Below are positions 43,201-58,200 of a stretch of DNA of 64,000 nt, one piece after another (within the stretch, counting starts at the first letter, position 1; the number at the start of each line of letters is the position of its first letter). The position numbers were made by a program, and so were the translations under genes. Origin of the DNA: Penelope pileata (lineage: Eukaryota; Chordata; Aves; Galliformes; Cracidae); contig WBMW01004111.1 in assembly GCA_013396635.1 (NCBI GenBank), forward strand, positions 571,294-635,293. The letters run 5' to 3'. Below the pieces are notes generated by a model. It made no database searches. It saw nothing but the letters and a program-made list of their open reading frames with translations, and had not been told where the DNA came from.

Positions 43201-46200
43201 TTCAATTCCAGAGACAAAACAAACCTGACTATTTTCCAAAGGACGAAATTAGACCTTTCTCTTTGTACTCCTCTGAGCACCCTGCCTCCCCACAAATTCC
43301 CAATTACATTACTAAAGAAAGATTTCAGTTTTATGTATAGCCCTCTGCACTGGGGAGCTATTTCACTGTAGAGGAGAGAAAATGGAGGAAACTTGAATCT
43401 TCAAATAATCAATGTTGGAAAAATCACAATATCAACACATATCATATTAACATTAAAGGTAGTGGAAAATAGACTAATGGCTGCTGTCAAAGACTGTGGG
43501 ATGGCATAACAATGTATTTCCTTCTCCTTGCTTAATCCCTGCCATTGAGCCCATCTCATGCCATTGAATGACCAAGGCTAGTTCCTATGTGTTAATTATT
43601 AGGCAGGAACAGATGCACAATGTTGCACCCTTGATTTCCTGGGTAGATCATAGTCACAGAATGGCTGAGGTTGGAAGGGACCTCTGGGTCCATCTGGGGA
43701 CACCCAGAGCAGGTTACCTAACACAGTCACAGCCAGGCTGTGATCAATCAGTTCAGTGTCATTTGAATTCTTCTCAGAACTCTGAAGAATTAAAAGTGCT
43801 GCCAGCATTGTTATTGTCATGAAGAGATAAGTTTAATTCTCAGATTGTCCTGACTACAGCATCTAAGCCTGTGGGTACATGCAAACTAGAAACAATATGC
43901 AACCTGGAAAATAGAGGTCCTGTAATCAGAAAATAGCTTAGATATTGATACCTTCTATTTTCTCATTTATATTACACACATACTACTTCTCTATTATTAT
44001 CTACAAAACTAATGAGTGAATCTTCTGAAATGTATTAATGAAAAAAGCAAGGTTTACTTCTATACAACAGGGAAAGCCTCTCAGTCAAAAAAAAAAAAAA
44101 AAAAAAAAAAAACACAGGAAGCATTCTAAGTAACCTTTTGTAGAACCCCAAAAAACTTTATGTAACGACAGAATAAAAAAAACTGTTGTGCTGAAATAAA
44201 TTTTGGAAGTGAGGAGACATATGTTAATTATTTGAAATAAATACATGTATGCAGAACACTGGTTTACCATTCCTGTTGTGAAATTCACTGTAGGGTACTG
44301 AATGGCCAGTGAGTCACTAGAAGTGAGGAGACACCCTTTCCCTAGCTGCAGGGCATGGAAAATCCACAGTAACGTTTACTGTGGACCAGTGAATAGTAAT
44401 GTTACTGTCACGGTTCCTTTTAGTGTTTAAACTAACATTTAATATCTTTTTTTCCCTCTAGGTATTATCTAAACACAGGCAGCTTTGATCATTAGCCTAA
44501 TTAAACACTTCACTAGACTAGGTAAGTTAATTAAACATCTTAATTACATGGTTCTCAGCTCTTCTCTTTGCACCAAATCCTCTTTTCCTCTCACTTTTGT
44601 GAGAAGCACACCATGGTCTGTTTCTCTCAGGCCATACAACGATTTTGTGCATCAGAAGACTGATGGCTGACCCTGGTGATTGCGTGGTGGTTTTATCACC
44701 TCTGGTCACTATGACCAAACTGATGGGAGATTTTAGAAAGGTCCACATGGTAAATGTTGCTTAGCGATCTGTGAAAACTTTGCCTTAGGGAGGAGCTGGC
44801 ATCCTGTGGCTACAGCTCAGGGTTACAGAAACTTGGAGGCAAGGAGGTGATCTCACCTGCAGTCCCAGCATCCCATACACAGTGACACTGTCCCAGCAGT
44901 TCCAGTGACACTGCAGGGGCATTTATTCCCTTTATTATAGGAATGAGCCTCATCGTATGATCCCTATGCGCTTAGGAATCAAATATCTCCTTGTGTATTG
45001 CAGGGAATCAGTGCCACATCACCCATTCTGAGACCAGAAAATTCCCTCTTAAAACTCATTGAACTTTTCCCCCATGATTCCTTTTTCCTTTAAACTTCAT
45101 CCTGGTTTTACCTTGATTTATGCCTTTTTCCTATTGTATCTTCACTAGTTTTCAGGTGAAGCGGCTTTCTCTTCCTCTGTACAAACTGCCCCCCACCTCT
45201 CCCCACCCCTCGATACCACACATGCACACTTTCTGTAACTACTTCACATTCCCCTCAGAAATATTCCATCCATCTCAAATCTCCTAACAGGCTTGACCAG
45301 GTGACATAATCTAGTGGTAAGCAGCGATACTAAAGAAAGAAAATTCTCTTTAAAAGACTTATTTTTTCACTGCTAAAACAGACAGCCTCTGTAAACTTAG
45401 TGTAAAAAAGCAAAGATCAGTTTTTTTTTTAAGGAAGCCATTTACAGTACCTTTTTTTGTACAATGCCGTATTTTAACTGAGGTATGTTATTAAATGTAA
45501 AACTCTGTATTTTCCATTCTTCACTGAAGCAACAAAGGCTGGAGCCAAACAAAAGATTTTTTAATTCCTATTAAAAAAGAGAGAAAAAATGTCTCATTTT
45601 AAAAATAATTCCAAAAACACTCATGTTTTCTAGTAGTCATTTGTAGAAAAGAAGGAAGGAGTGTGGCAGGGCAGTGACTAACTCCCTGTAGCCACCCTTT
45701 TCTGTTTTATACATACTGTAAATAGTAACACACGAAAGAAATGGAGTAATTTTTTCCTTTCCCTGCAATATTACTTCAATTCATAATGCTATGTGTTACT
45801 CAGCATTAGGAAATTGTTTATGCAGATTGTCTGGGGCAGTTTCCCATGAAAGCATTACAAAATATTGCCTTAAAGCTACCAGCTAGGAGAGCAATGGCTA
45901 CTTGTGGTTTACATCAAGGAGAAAAGGCCTCTGCTCAACACAGTATACAGAAAAGGCATCCTATTTTTTTGTCAAAGTTGTTGGTATGAGCCAAGTGTTG
46001 CTCAAAGACTGATCTATGTCTGTCGCCATATCAGCATATGCCAAATTCAGATCTTGGCCCCTAATAACTAAAGACTGCTGCTGTTCAAGAATAGCTAAGC
46101 TGAAGAATTGCATTCATTTTAAAGTAAGGCTGAGTGAACAACTGCTTAGTGTTTGCATTGTTACTTGTATGTCTTTGATATAGAAATGAAGTCAGAAGAA

Positions 46201-49200
46201 ATCCTCAATATCTTTTCTCTGTTTTTTTTTTTTTAATTAATTATTTTGTCTGAATGGGAAGGAAAAAATAAAAAGCACTTCATGGTTCCATCTCTCCTCA
46301 AAACAAGGAGGACGAGCAAGGGAGAAGCAGTGCTGAATCATTGTCAATTTGAAGGACAGGTGAACAAGCACATGCAAAACTGACTAGAATCATTGATAAA
46401 ATAATATATGTGTCTTCAGATAAAGTCCTTCAACCTTGTGGTTCAAGTGTCTGATAAATTCTTACATACTCTTCTGGTGTTTTTCTGAACTTTGGTTAGG
46501 CACTCCCACATTACCTTTTATCCAAATACCAAATCAGGACTACATTCAAGAACGAGTACAGCACATGTCAAATCACAAACAAACACAGAACACAGAACAA
46601 TCCATTGCAGCTTTGACTAACTCAGCAGACACAACAATTGCACACATCCATTTGTACACACCATCATAGTTAGACTTACTTTTGCAAGAGAAATATCAAT
46701 CGCCTTTGATGCTTCTTGAAGCATATGCAGTGCTGAAAGATTCAGGTTCTTACTGACTTCTCTGGGTGTTGCTTCATCCTCGACATCAACTGAAAGTAAA
46801 ACCAAATCCATACCATGTGTTGGAGGAAAAAAATTCATGTCAGCTTCCCCCAGTAGGCTCTGTGTCAGAGGGTTATCAAAATGATGATTAACGCTTTCTT
46901 GTCATCCTACTTTACAGAAGAGGAAGTATAGACTTAGCCAGAAAAGACAGATAAAAAATACATAGGCCACCCTTTGAGTACTTCTTAACAACTTCTTTGC
47001 ATAGTCTTACCAAAGAAGTTAATAGCAAATGCAATTACTCTGAATCAACTAAGTGTTACAAAAGAAGTGACTCAAACATGTTTGGTTACGGTTTCTCTAA
47101 AGTATACGATGGTGAAAGCCAAGCTGACTCTTACTATAACTTACCTAATTCTAGGGCATCTTTCATCTGGTCTTCTTTGTTCCAAGTGGATGTTGGAGAC
47201 TTCCTACATTAAAATTATCAAAAAATTAATAAGCAAATGCTTGCTTTAATAAGAAAAGTTGTTTGAATAAAACAGAAGAAATATGTGGTACAGCCACACA
47301 AAAATACGACTATAACATACATATATAACTTTTATATACACACATATAAATATATGAAAAGAAATAAAGATAGTAAGAAATGCAGATAGATTAAAAAACT
47401 ATTTAAAAGCTTTTACCCTAGGTTTTAAAATGTTCAGTACAGAGGAGCTCAGTGTTACCAACCATTTTGGATAAATAAATGGTGTTAGAACAAAAACTTT
47501 TCAGTGGAAGAGAGCTGAACTTCAGGAGTTCATCAGGAAAGGCAGCCAGCAAAGAGCAACACAATGCAATTGATTCAGGATTTCAGTCCTATTTCAACAC
47601 TGATTTCATTTCATTTGTGTGATTTCAGCATAGGTCAGATCCTGTCAACTCATACACAGGGGCAGATTCTGTACTGCCCTGAATTTCATGAGAGTATTCA
47701 TGTATATGGGACTGCCTGACTTCAAAAGATCATGACAGAAAATGTATATCCCTGGTGGGGATCAGGATGAGGTTCAAGCTAGCCATTAAACTACATTAAA
47801 CATCAAAAAAAAAGCAAGAATCGGTGAATATATTCCTCCACCAGGGTAGTTTTTCATCCACTAATGGGTAACAGTTGTTTAAATGCCTTTGTGATTTGTC
47901 TATTACATAAATGACAAGTTTAAAATTCATATAAACAAATACTAAAAGGATGAAGCATTTAAACTTGGCTGTGAAAACAGAAGTTAAATAGAAAGTTATA
48001 TTTTCAGAGGTGAGATGGGTTTCCTCTTCCTGTAGAATTCATACCAAAATGAATTCAGAACTGAGGAAAAGTCTCAAATAACTGTTGTAAAAAGATCGTC
48101 ATTTTTTCAAAAGAGCATCATTGGCCTCTGCTTTGGAAAAAAAGGTATTGCAGTGACAGACCTTTCAAAAATAGTATGGAATAATTTCCTCAGCAACATC
48201 CTTTGTGTGCATGATATTATTATAGCAACAACTGCTGTCGTATCACATACTTTCCATTAACTTAATTTCCTTTTTCAGTATGTGAAATGAAAACAGAACA
48301 CATACATATCATACTCAAGACCCTTCCAGTTTAAAATCATTTTGGTACCAGTCTCACTGACAGTCTTTGATATTACAAGAAAATAAACACTTCTCTTTGT
48401 CTCTATATAGATGTTGAAGGATTTAGACAATGAAATCTGCATGGCCACAATTAAGAAAATACAGAATACGAATGAAACATCACATCACTAGGGATTAAAG
48501 GCAAAAATAAATCAGATGTCCAACAGGCTAGCATAAGAGACCTGGGAACAGTACAGTGCTGTTAGTACTGAATTCCCACTGAACAATAAAGCACTTTTTG
48601 CTAATACTGGATTTTGGCTCACATTATTTTCTGCTAGATAATTGCTATTATTTTCATCTCTCCTGGTCAGAGGAGGGGTCCAATTGACATTAAATTTGCA
48701 AATAAAATGTTTTTCAGACAAGTACTGATGTCACTGAACTGCACTTAGACACAAACAGAATCTATGCTCTTGTTTTGTCTGAGTTTGCAAACTATTGTTT
48801 CCTAGAGAATAATGTGTTTCCTCCTAGGTCAACTCATTTGGATCTTGTTTTCAAAAACAGAGCTCTTAATGCTTAAGAATGCAGCACTACCATTTATGAC
48901 TATTTGACCAGGTCTGGAGGGACACAGGATTTAGCACTGACCTATACTAATGCATACTGTTTATGGTTCCCATGCTTCCTAACACGGATCAACACGCCGT
49001 CACTCCACGCACCAGTACAGGCAGCATGCCCTGTATTTTCATTTTACAAACGCATCCTTCCCAGAGGATGCATCAAATAATTGACATTATTTCAGACCTC
49101 GAATCATCCTTTCTCCCCCTCTACCCCCCAAAAAAAACAAACAATAAAACCCACTAACAGTAAACAAAATAATATTTTAAGCTCAACAGGAGACCTAGAT

Positions 49201-52200
49201 GAGATCTAAAGTCAAATGCTGTGCAATATGAACGCAATCACAAATGCTGCATAATATGAACACAACCAGGATACAGCAAGAAGACTCAAGGCCAGAGAAC
49301 TGTCCCTAGTTCTGTTTCACTTAGCAGTACAGATTTAGCTACAGAATTTCAATATAAAAGGAGGCAAAGAAAGGTGTAGCTAATTATCCTTTTATATTAG
49401 GAACACCATTTCTACTATAACACCATTGTTGTCAAGGAAGTAAATGACTGAATAGAAAAGTTAGTAATCCTAATTTTTTACATCTTTTACTGCTCTTTGC
49501 TATGCAGAAAGGTCAGGATTTAAGTGTGAATTTAGTGTGGACATGGGTATTGTAAAGAAGCGCTGATGTTCCCCGGCAGTCAAAAATGCAAGGATAGGAT
49601 CTACCTTTTTGTGTTCTTGCTTCTACATATCCTTACATTCACATGCCTCTCACCTTTCTTTCATTTTTATGGTCTCCACCAGTGTTCTAAGCTCCTCACC
49701 AACAGTGAACTGAGCCACACAGTGAGACATAAAGTATAGTTTTCCCACTTTATACATGGAAAAACTAAGGCTAATTTGAAAGGACTATTTTCAAAGCACT
49801 TGTTGAAGCAGATCAGCCTAGGTGTTGCTATAATTATTCTGCCAAGTTTCAAAAGAGCCACGAGCAACTCATATATCTTTCTCCAGACTTACACTCTGGC
49901 ACATTAAGCAGTTAATAAGGAGACATCACATCAATACCTCTTAGGTACTTAAAACAGACAATGTTTAGATCTGAGTGACTTTCACAGCGTTATAAAGGGT
50001 ATGGAATTCAATTTGCAGATTAAGAAACCTAAATTTAGTTGCCTACATACTTGGGTGTCAACATTCCCATGATAATTGATGGAGACCTAGTGAGTCAGCA
50101 GTCAGGAGGGTCAGGCCAAGAGCTTAGAAAGCTTTTCAGGAAACTAAGTGTACATGTTCTCTTCCAATTCCAAGGATTCCATGTTTCTATAGTTTTCTAC
50201 ATTAAGGGTGGTGAAGCACTGGAACTGGTTGCCCAGAGATATGGTGGAAGCCCTGTCCCTGGAGACATTCAAGGTCAGGCTGGATTGGGCTCTGGGCAAC
50301 CTGATCTAGCTGTGGGTGTCCTTGTTCATTGCAGGGGAGTTGGACCAGACAGCCTTTAAAGGTCCCTTCCAACTCTAAGGATTCTATGATTCTATTTTAT
50401 GTCTGCTTCTAAGAACTTAAACATTTGGACTTAAATATTTAAGGTCCTTAAGGTATACCGTCCTACCTGGCCTCAACTACTGATTCAGAAGGACTTAGGC
50501 CTCCTCTAGGTACTCTGCCATATCTGCTAGCTTCATTAGATGTCTTGGGTACCTTAGAGTCCCAAATGGCACTATATGCCTATGTTTCCACATATAAATC
50601 ATTCCTGACATCAAGCTAGCATTCTTGATTCATTGTTGTCCCAAACACTGCTCAGTAGTCTTTCATCTGAAAAGATCTATAAATGAAAATAAAGTTGACT
50701 ATGGCACTATTCATTTATAGCTCAACTGGCATCATTTTTTATAACACTACTGCTTTTTGGAAGTCTCAAAGATTTTGGTTCTACACCCGTTCCTGGAAGA
50801 ACCATGGCCTGGATGCAAAGTGCTTTGATTTCTCAAGGCGCGAGGAAATTCCTATCAGGCTGAGGAAAGTGCTGACATCAAAGATTGATGTAGGGTGTTT
50901 TCTGGTTAAGTGGGGTATTTTTGCAGGTGGAGGTTATTCAAAAGTTCCCTCCCTAAGGTTTCTCAAAACACTGTCAGGACATTTATTGCAATTTCCATTT
51001 CAGCAGATGGCTACCGTTCCAGGAAAATTTATTGTACGTGTAAAACCATACAGTTAGAACACTTGGGAAGGGGGAAGTCATCTGTCATGGCAGAAAAATG
51101 GAACAGGAAGAAAATACGTTTCATTATAAACATTCTATACAGTACTTTTTCTAAATATTTGAACATTCCTATCTGATTTTCATGTATTGCAGAAAACAGA
51201 ATTTACATAGAATAGCTGAACATGCAGAAAAAGCAGTTCTCTTCACAATAATGTATGTACATTCCATTATTTCCTATTTATATTACCCTACACAGAGGTC
51301 AAATAAACAAAGAGGCTTAAAATATAAACATTGATCACCGGTAGCTTTAAGGTTACTGTGTTGGAAAAACTTATTTTCACTGCTCAATTAAAACAGCTTT
51401 TCTACTGGATGTATGCCTTTTCTTCACAGTAATTCACAGTGTTATAAGGATGCCTAGAAGTCACAATGCAATCCTGTGGTCTTGTGCTGTTAGGGCATAC
51501 GCAGACAGACATGACACTCTTGGTACAGTGACCAATTCACATGAACCTGCTTTTGTCCTGGCTAATTTTAATATCTGTAGAGACAATTTGGGAGAAAACT
51601 ACATCTTTGATAGAAAAGTTAGTGTGTAAAAAAGATTTGATGATAATCTTGGGTCAAGCTACAAAGACGGTTTCAACTGGGCTTATTTCAACAGAATGTC
51701 TCCTCATAGAAAACTTAGTATACTGAAAATGTAGGTCAATTATTCATACTGTATTCCATCAAAGATTTTTCAGTATGACACCCCCACACTGTGTTTTAAA
51801 GGAGCATAACACCACATATAGAACTAACCATTACATTCACCAATTCAAACATCAGCAAAATAAACACTTACCAGTAAAATATGAGCTAAAATTCCATTAA
51901 AGATGCTTCCAAGACACCAGCACAGACACTACATAAAGCACTGAGATGGGTTCCCTGCATTTAACACTCAGTTAATTCACATCAGTGGAGGTGAGTATGA
52001 CTCCTCCATTTTGTTTGTCCTATAAAGAAACCATTCCTTCTGGCTTTGGCATTCAACTTTTAGGCCATTTATTTTTAAGGATGTGGAAGGATCCTGGCCT
52101 TACATTTCCTGTTAGAAACCTCAGATTTTTAACAGTCCAAAAGACCATAAACTGACAGATTTTAGCAAAATAAATTATCTTCCTGAAAGCTAATGTCTGA

Positions 52201-55200
52201 TGTAAATTGGAAGAAGACAATAGCTTACAGTGAAGATCGGGGTAGATCTTATAACTCATTTTGCTATGAAAAAAGTCAGACATGGATAGCAGCCTATTGG
52301 TGAATGTGCGCACTGCAGAGTGAGCTTTATGTCCTTTTACAGTAATCTTAGGGAAGTAACACATAGCTGGAAACAAATTCCTTCTGCTACTTGCAATCAA
52401 CTGATTGTTTTTAAGGAGTAGGAAATTTCTTGTGCTTCTTCCAATGGTATGAAGAGGATGTATACTGTTTGTTCTTCCTTTAAACCTGAGATCTGAAGTC
52501 CTGGTATGTGCACACGAACAAGACAAATTCTCAATGACTGAATGCATTTTAGGCAATGGGCTAGACACTTCCAGTTTTACATACTTTCCAAAAATAAATA
52601 ATAAAAAAAAAAGATACAGAATCCATTTCCCATTTCCAGTAATTGCACTGTGCTTCTTCCTATGGAGTGCTGGAAAAACACTAAAAGGGCAAATGGCAGT
52701 ACACACAGATGTCATGTCGAAGGCTCTGATGCCATAAATCCATTGGCACAAAACAAGAATCACAATAGTTTATTACTTTTATTTTAGGCTATTTTCCTGT
52801 CCAAGCATTATGTTATAAAAAGTGTTATGCAACTCCAAATATTTGAAGGTTTTCACTACTGAGCGATTTGGCAACTGCAGTTCCTCTCTCTCTCTTCCCC
52901 TGTCTTTGTATGTGGGCTAATTAAATCCACAGTCCCTAAATATGACCCCATTTTGCTTGACAGCCATTCTTCTGATTGCCAGTTGCAAGATTCAAATAAA
53001 GACATTCCCAGCTGGCAGCTGAGCACCCTCCAAGGAGGGCTGTGGTTAGTCTCTCAGGGAAGGTGCCGACTGCACTATTCTTGCCGTGCTTCCTGGCTTC
53101 GAAGCCACACTGAAGCATTGACAAAAGCTTGGGATGATGCCATGTGCTTCTTCGTGCGGCTTCAGGACAATGCCTAGTACTATGCTCAGATAACAAACAG
53201 ACAAAGATGGAAGGAAGCATGCAAAGTTAATTTACTATTAGACTGCTCCAGTTCTATGTTCCTTTCCGTTCTTTTATCTGAAACGTTGCACTCTGACTCA
53301 ACCTGCATTTCCTAGAAGTGCCACCTTTGCCCATTACATCCTCTTCCTCTTACAGTGGGAGAAATTAATTCCTCAGACATTGCTCATACATGCTGCATGT
53401 CCCTGGGTATGCTGGTAGCATAGTAAATGCCAGATAAAATTAGTTGGTGTCTTCTGACTCATTTGAAACCATCTCTAGTTTATAAAAATATGGTGAACTG
53501 AACTCAGCCCTCATTTCATAGAAAAAGGCTCTCAAGGTGATGAGCACTTTTAGGAATCTCACAGGACCAAAACTCAATTACTTAACAAGATGCCAGATGT
53601 CATTTTAGACAAAGCAATCTCAACCAACACTCCAATTTCATAACTAGCAGGGAAGTATTAAAGCCCATTGGGCAAACAGAACTGAATTAAAAATATTGAT
53701 TATGCCCAGAAAAGCTATTTTTATATCAAAATACTCAGTTGAAAAGACTGTAGCCACTCACGACTTTTGAGTAAAGACTGTACAGTAAACAACTTTGCTG
53801 GAATTAGTTTTTCTTGACTTGGAATTTCAATTTAATTTAAACAGTACAAATAAAACTGGAATATTGATTAATATTCTTTATTAAACCTTACATTCATGTG
53901 CAAGCCTTCAGTAGGCACTGCACTTTCCTGTCTCTGTGATGACCCATATTTAAAAGAAGCGCAGGTTGCTCAGGGCCATGTCCAGTCATGTTCCAAATAT
54001 TTCCAATGATTAAGACACCACAGCCTCCCTAGATGACCTGTTCCAGCATTTCCACTCTCACAGGAACTTTTCTGGACTGATCATCCAGATCATTAATGAA
54101 AACCTTAAACACTATTGACCCCAGTATCAACTGCCTGTGACACACCAATGTTGACTGGCTGCCAGCTGGACTTCATGCTGTTAATCACAACTGTTTGAGT
54201 CTAACAGTTCACCTTAGTGTCCACTTATCTAGCTCACACTCCATCAGTTTTTCTGTGAGGAGACAGCATTGAAAGCCTTAGCAAAGCTGAGATTAACAAT
54301 GTCCACTGGTCTCTCCTCACCCATCAAACCACTCATCTCATCATAGAAAGCTATCAGATTGGATAAACCCTTCATAAATCCATGCTGACCTTCCAGTCGC
54401 TTTCTTAATCTTGGCAATGACTTCCAGGAGGATTTGCTCCACCACCTTCCCAGGGCTCAACATGCAGCTAATCAGTGTGTTGAACTCCAGATGCTCCTCC
54501 TTGCCCTTCCTGCAAGGAGTGACGTTGCATTTCTCTCACTTTATAAGAACCTTTCCCAACTGTCACAACCTTTCAACGATAATCCAGAGTGCTGTCTCAC
54601 TGACATTAGCAGCTCCTTCAGCACTTGCAGGTACAACTCACCTAGTCTCATGGACATATGTATGTATATCTATTATTTCTTTTGTCTATTTAAATCTTTC
54701 TTGCCTGGTGTTCCTCCACTGAGGGTAATTGTACCCTATTCTAAGTACTAAGTACTTCAGCCCTTTCTGTGTCCTTTGTCACCAGGCTCTGTCCCATTCA
54801 GCAAGGGTCTACAGCTACCCTAGACTTTCTTTTGCTGTTGATGTACCTGCAGAAAGCCCTTCTTATATCCTTCATACTCCTGAACATATTTATCTCCAAG
54901 CAGGCTTTTCCTAACCTCCACCCTCCACACTCAGGATTTTGGTTGTTCTAAGTATTCAGTCATGTACATCTGAAATAGTCTTGATCCTCACATAGACAAT
55001 GAGCTGGTTTAGTCCTGCTAGTAACAGAAAGTATGAATATTAATCCTTTAAAAGACCATAATGCTTTCAAAATGTTGTTTTAAAGTCTCATTTATGTAAA
55101 AGAATACAAAGAGTCAGCATATGTGCTTAAAGAACTTAATGAATTTGTTTGAAGATTAGCTTTATTCATAAAAAAAAGAAGCCTAAAGAAGCATGAACAC

Positions 55201-58200
55201 TACTTAGAAGCACTTTAACAGAGGTGATTATCGGTAGCAAGGAAAAGATCAGTCAAAAAATCAACTTCGGTTATGAATAACAGGGCAGAAAAAACATATT
55301 CTGGGTGAATATAAGGGAAAAAATCCCTCCTTAGATTAAAACTACTAGACACTGGAATATATTCTCATGGGAGAGGTGTCACTTGAGTCATTTAAGAGTG
55401 GACCAAAGTCCTGGAAAAAAATATTACATCAAATTCTATAGCAATCTGCCACAGAAACAAATGACCTTGAAAGGTCTTTTCCATCTGTGATTTCTAAGGT
55501 TCTATGAAATATGAGTAATGCTCCACTAAAGAACTTGGTATCTATGGCAATTCACTAACCCTACTCTATTTGTGTTAGCATGCAGAGCACTGCTAGAAAA
55601 ATGTTTATTACCAAACTATGAATGATATTTTGGGAACCACTGAAGATCGTTCACCTAAAGCAAACTTGGTTGAGAGAAAACTGCAGGAAGAGAAATTCTG
55701 GCTCTGGACTCACTGGCACTTGATCTCCTGGTGCTAGAGATGAAGTGCATCAGAGATCCTTACGTTTTGGTTGGAAAAGGCATCTGAAGCCTAGCCACAC
55801 ACTATAAAAGAGTCCCCACCATCTGAAATATCCATCTGCACTGGCAGACTTATTAAAAGAAAGCACAAGCTCACATCCAGTTTGTAGCCAAGACTGATGG
55901 CAAGGCAAAGGAGATGTGGCAGAAGCAATTAGAAGAACCGGATAACTAGCGGTACGGTTCACAAAGAAAGGATGAGTGGAGAATCTTTTATTTTCCTTAC
56001 TCCTGAAACTGTATTATAGACCTCTCCTTTTGGACAATGGGATCTACTACCGTATACTTTTACATGCTAATGGCAGGAGGAAAATTTTGTTCTGATGTAA
56101 ACATATTATCATTTATTTGCCTTCCTGATAGCAATTCCCTTTTTGTTTCTACGAAATTAACCACATATCCTCAGCTTCGTGTTCAGATTGCTAATTGCTT
56201 TTGTTCCCCTGGGTCTTTGATTCCAGTTGTCTGCTTTTTTACACTTTTTTTCTTCTTTCATTGCTCTGATTCTAATTCCTACACTATTTGTCTTGATATT
56301 GAGAAAGGAAGGGTAGTTTGCTTTCTACGTGACAACTAGAAGTTCAGATATCTCAATATACAGTTCTTAACTACCAGAAGTGAAACAGAGGTCTACAAAA
56401 TAGCATCAGCCCATCTGACTCAACATAAGGTGATGCCCAGTAAGAACACTGCTGGCCAGCCCAGATCTGCTCATGTAGAAACTGTTCAGATGAGAACTGG
56501 AGGGTTTCCACATCACCACCAAGCCTTACATTTGTATAGTTAAGGAGAATTGAAAGCTAGGAGAGTACTTCAGTTTCAAAGGTCAAACAAGCAACAACAG
56601 TAGTATGTCTGTAGCTGAGACAAAAGAAATGTTTCTCAACTGCTGTGAAGTTTCTTTTCACAGATTTTGCTTGCTCAAGTTGTGAAACATGGAGAAATCT
56701 TCTAACACCATTTAACCTTCCCCAATAAGTCATTATTCATCATGCATTTTCTGGAAAAGCAATAGAATGAATTGAATCCAAGGCCAAGCATCAAATGCAA
56801 CAGCTTTTCTTTTTTTCACAGTTTCCAAAGATCACAAATTCCACTCCACTATCGATCCTCATCCTTTATTCTGTGCACGGAGTTTAGTGATAAATATTTC
56901 CTTCCTGTAGGGGACTCAACATTAAGCAGAAGACATTTGAGGTGGCACAGAATTGTTCCTCACAGCCATTCAAGGTTCCTCCCAGCTTAAAAGACTCCGT
57001 TTGCTGCCTTTTATCTGAATATGTTCCTTCAACATCATCTGTTCTACTTTCCTGCAGAACTTGTAGACCAGAATTGTAACGACAGGTATAGCAACTTTTT
57101 AGCTGGAGTCTTGGATAATTCACTTAGAACATGTATTCCTTAAAAATATTTTTTTATTCCAATGAAAACATCAGAGTCAAAAAATAAAAAAGTAGACAGT
57201 CATCTAAATTTTACTTGTGTCTTGCACACAACTAACACTTCTGAGGGGAACAAGGACGCAGAGAACTGGAGAGCAATAAGAAATACTGCTTTGAGAATGA
57301 AATATAAACAACATCTGAAAGGATAGATGGGGTTTCAAATTCTCCACTGAAGGGCAACTGAAACAAAATGTATTTTCAATTTGTTAAGTTCTTAAAATAG
57401 AAGTCAAATAATAGAAGTTCTGCACACTTTGTATTAGTTTATAAAATATGAACACGCAGTCTATCCTGGTATGATCAAGTCACATGGGAAAGTACCACAA
57501 ACAGATTCACTGTTTATTACTTCTCCATTAAAGTAAACCATTACTTCTCCTTATTTAATTCATGTATTTTTGTAGTTTAGACAGAAAAAATGCACCATGG
57601 CCACTGAAGCATTATATCTAAGCTATTAAAAGATAAAGCCTCAGAATGAAAAGTGAGACATCTGACTCCTGAGGAAAATAAGTTTAAAACAAGATGGAAA
57701 TACTGTCCTCATAACAATCTCCAGTGCCTACAGCTTCCAGAGACCTGCAAGGTTACTATCAATATCACCACATAGATGGTACAACAAATAAAGCAGGATG
57801 AATTGAGAAATTAAATCAGCTGCTGTTTGTTTACAGCTGAGGATACGTGAAGATTTGCTGCCACCTACATACTGCTCCTTTCTGGGTTAATGAAAAATAA
57901 GGAATTCTAAAATAAAGGCATTTACAACAATTACACCTGAGTCTGTATGCAAACTGTACAGCATATAGGCAAGTAAATTAAGTATTGTTAACTATTATTA
58001 AGTATTGCTTTTAACTATTACTGTACAACACACTATGGAATAACTCCTACCAACATGAAACAGTCCCATAATGATAGAGAAATATCAGCGACCCAAGAAG
58101 CTTCTGTTCCCCTGTAAAACAAGGAAGAAAATAAACCCTTTGCTTCTAACTATTTGCAGTCATTATTTTCCCTTTTATGTGAAGGGATTCAGACATTATA

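Larger units (their letters stand above)
42866..45450 (-). other. MINDY4: MINDY4 intron, 2.6 kb
   Basis: Contains a minus-strand CR1 fragment (43653-43745) and A26 (44087-44112). ORFs on both strands near 42940-43340 and 43568-43822 overlap each other and the CR1 and are not supported as genes. Confidence 0.85.

Noticed and set aside
50683..51057. Plus-strand ORF of 124 codons
   Set aside because: No recognised domain and no transcription signal; overlaps another frame open to 51176.
51872..51928. 57-nt exon-like segment on the minus strand ending in a gtaagt donor
   Set aside because: Phase 0 at both ends does not fit the MINDY4 intron (phase 2), and the length is too short to judge.
53892..53933. 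42-nt exon-like segment on the minus strand (acceptor catcacag, donor gtaagg)
   Set aside because: Only 14 codons, and the phase fits no neighbouring candidate; segments this small occur by chance.
54411..54951. Plus-strand ORFs of 60-105 codons
   Set aside because: They are antisense readings of a degraded CR1 element and overlap one another in several frames.
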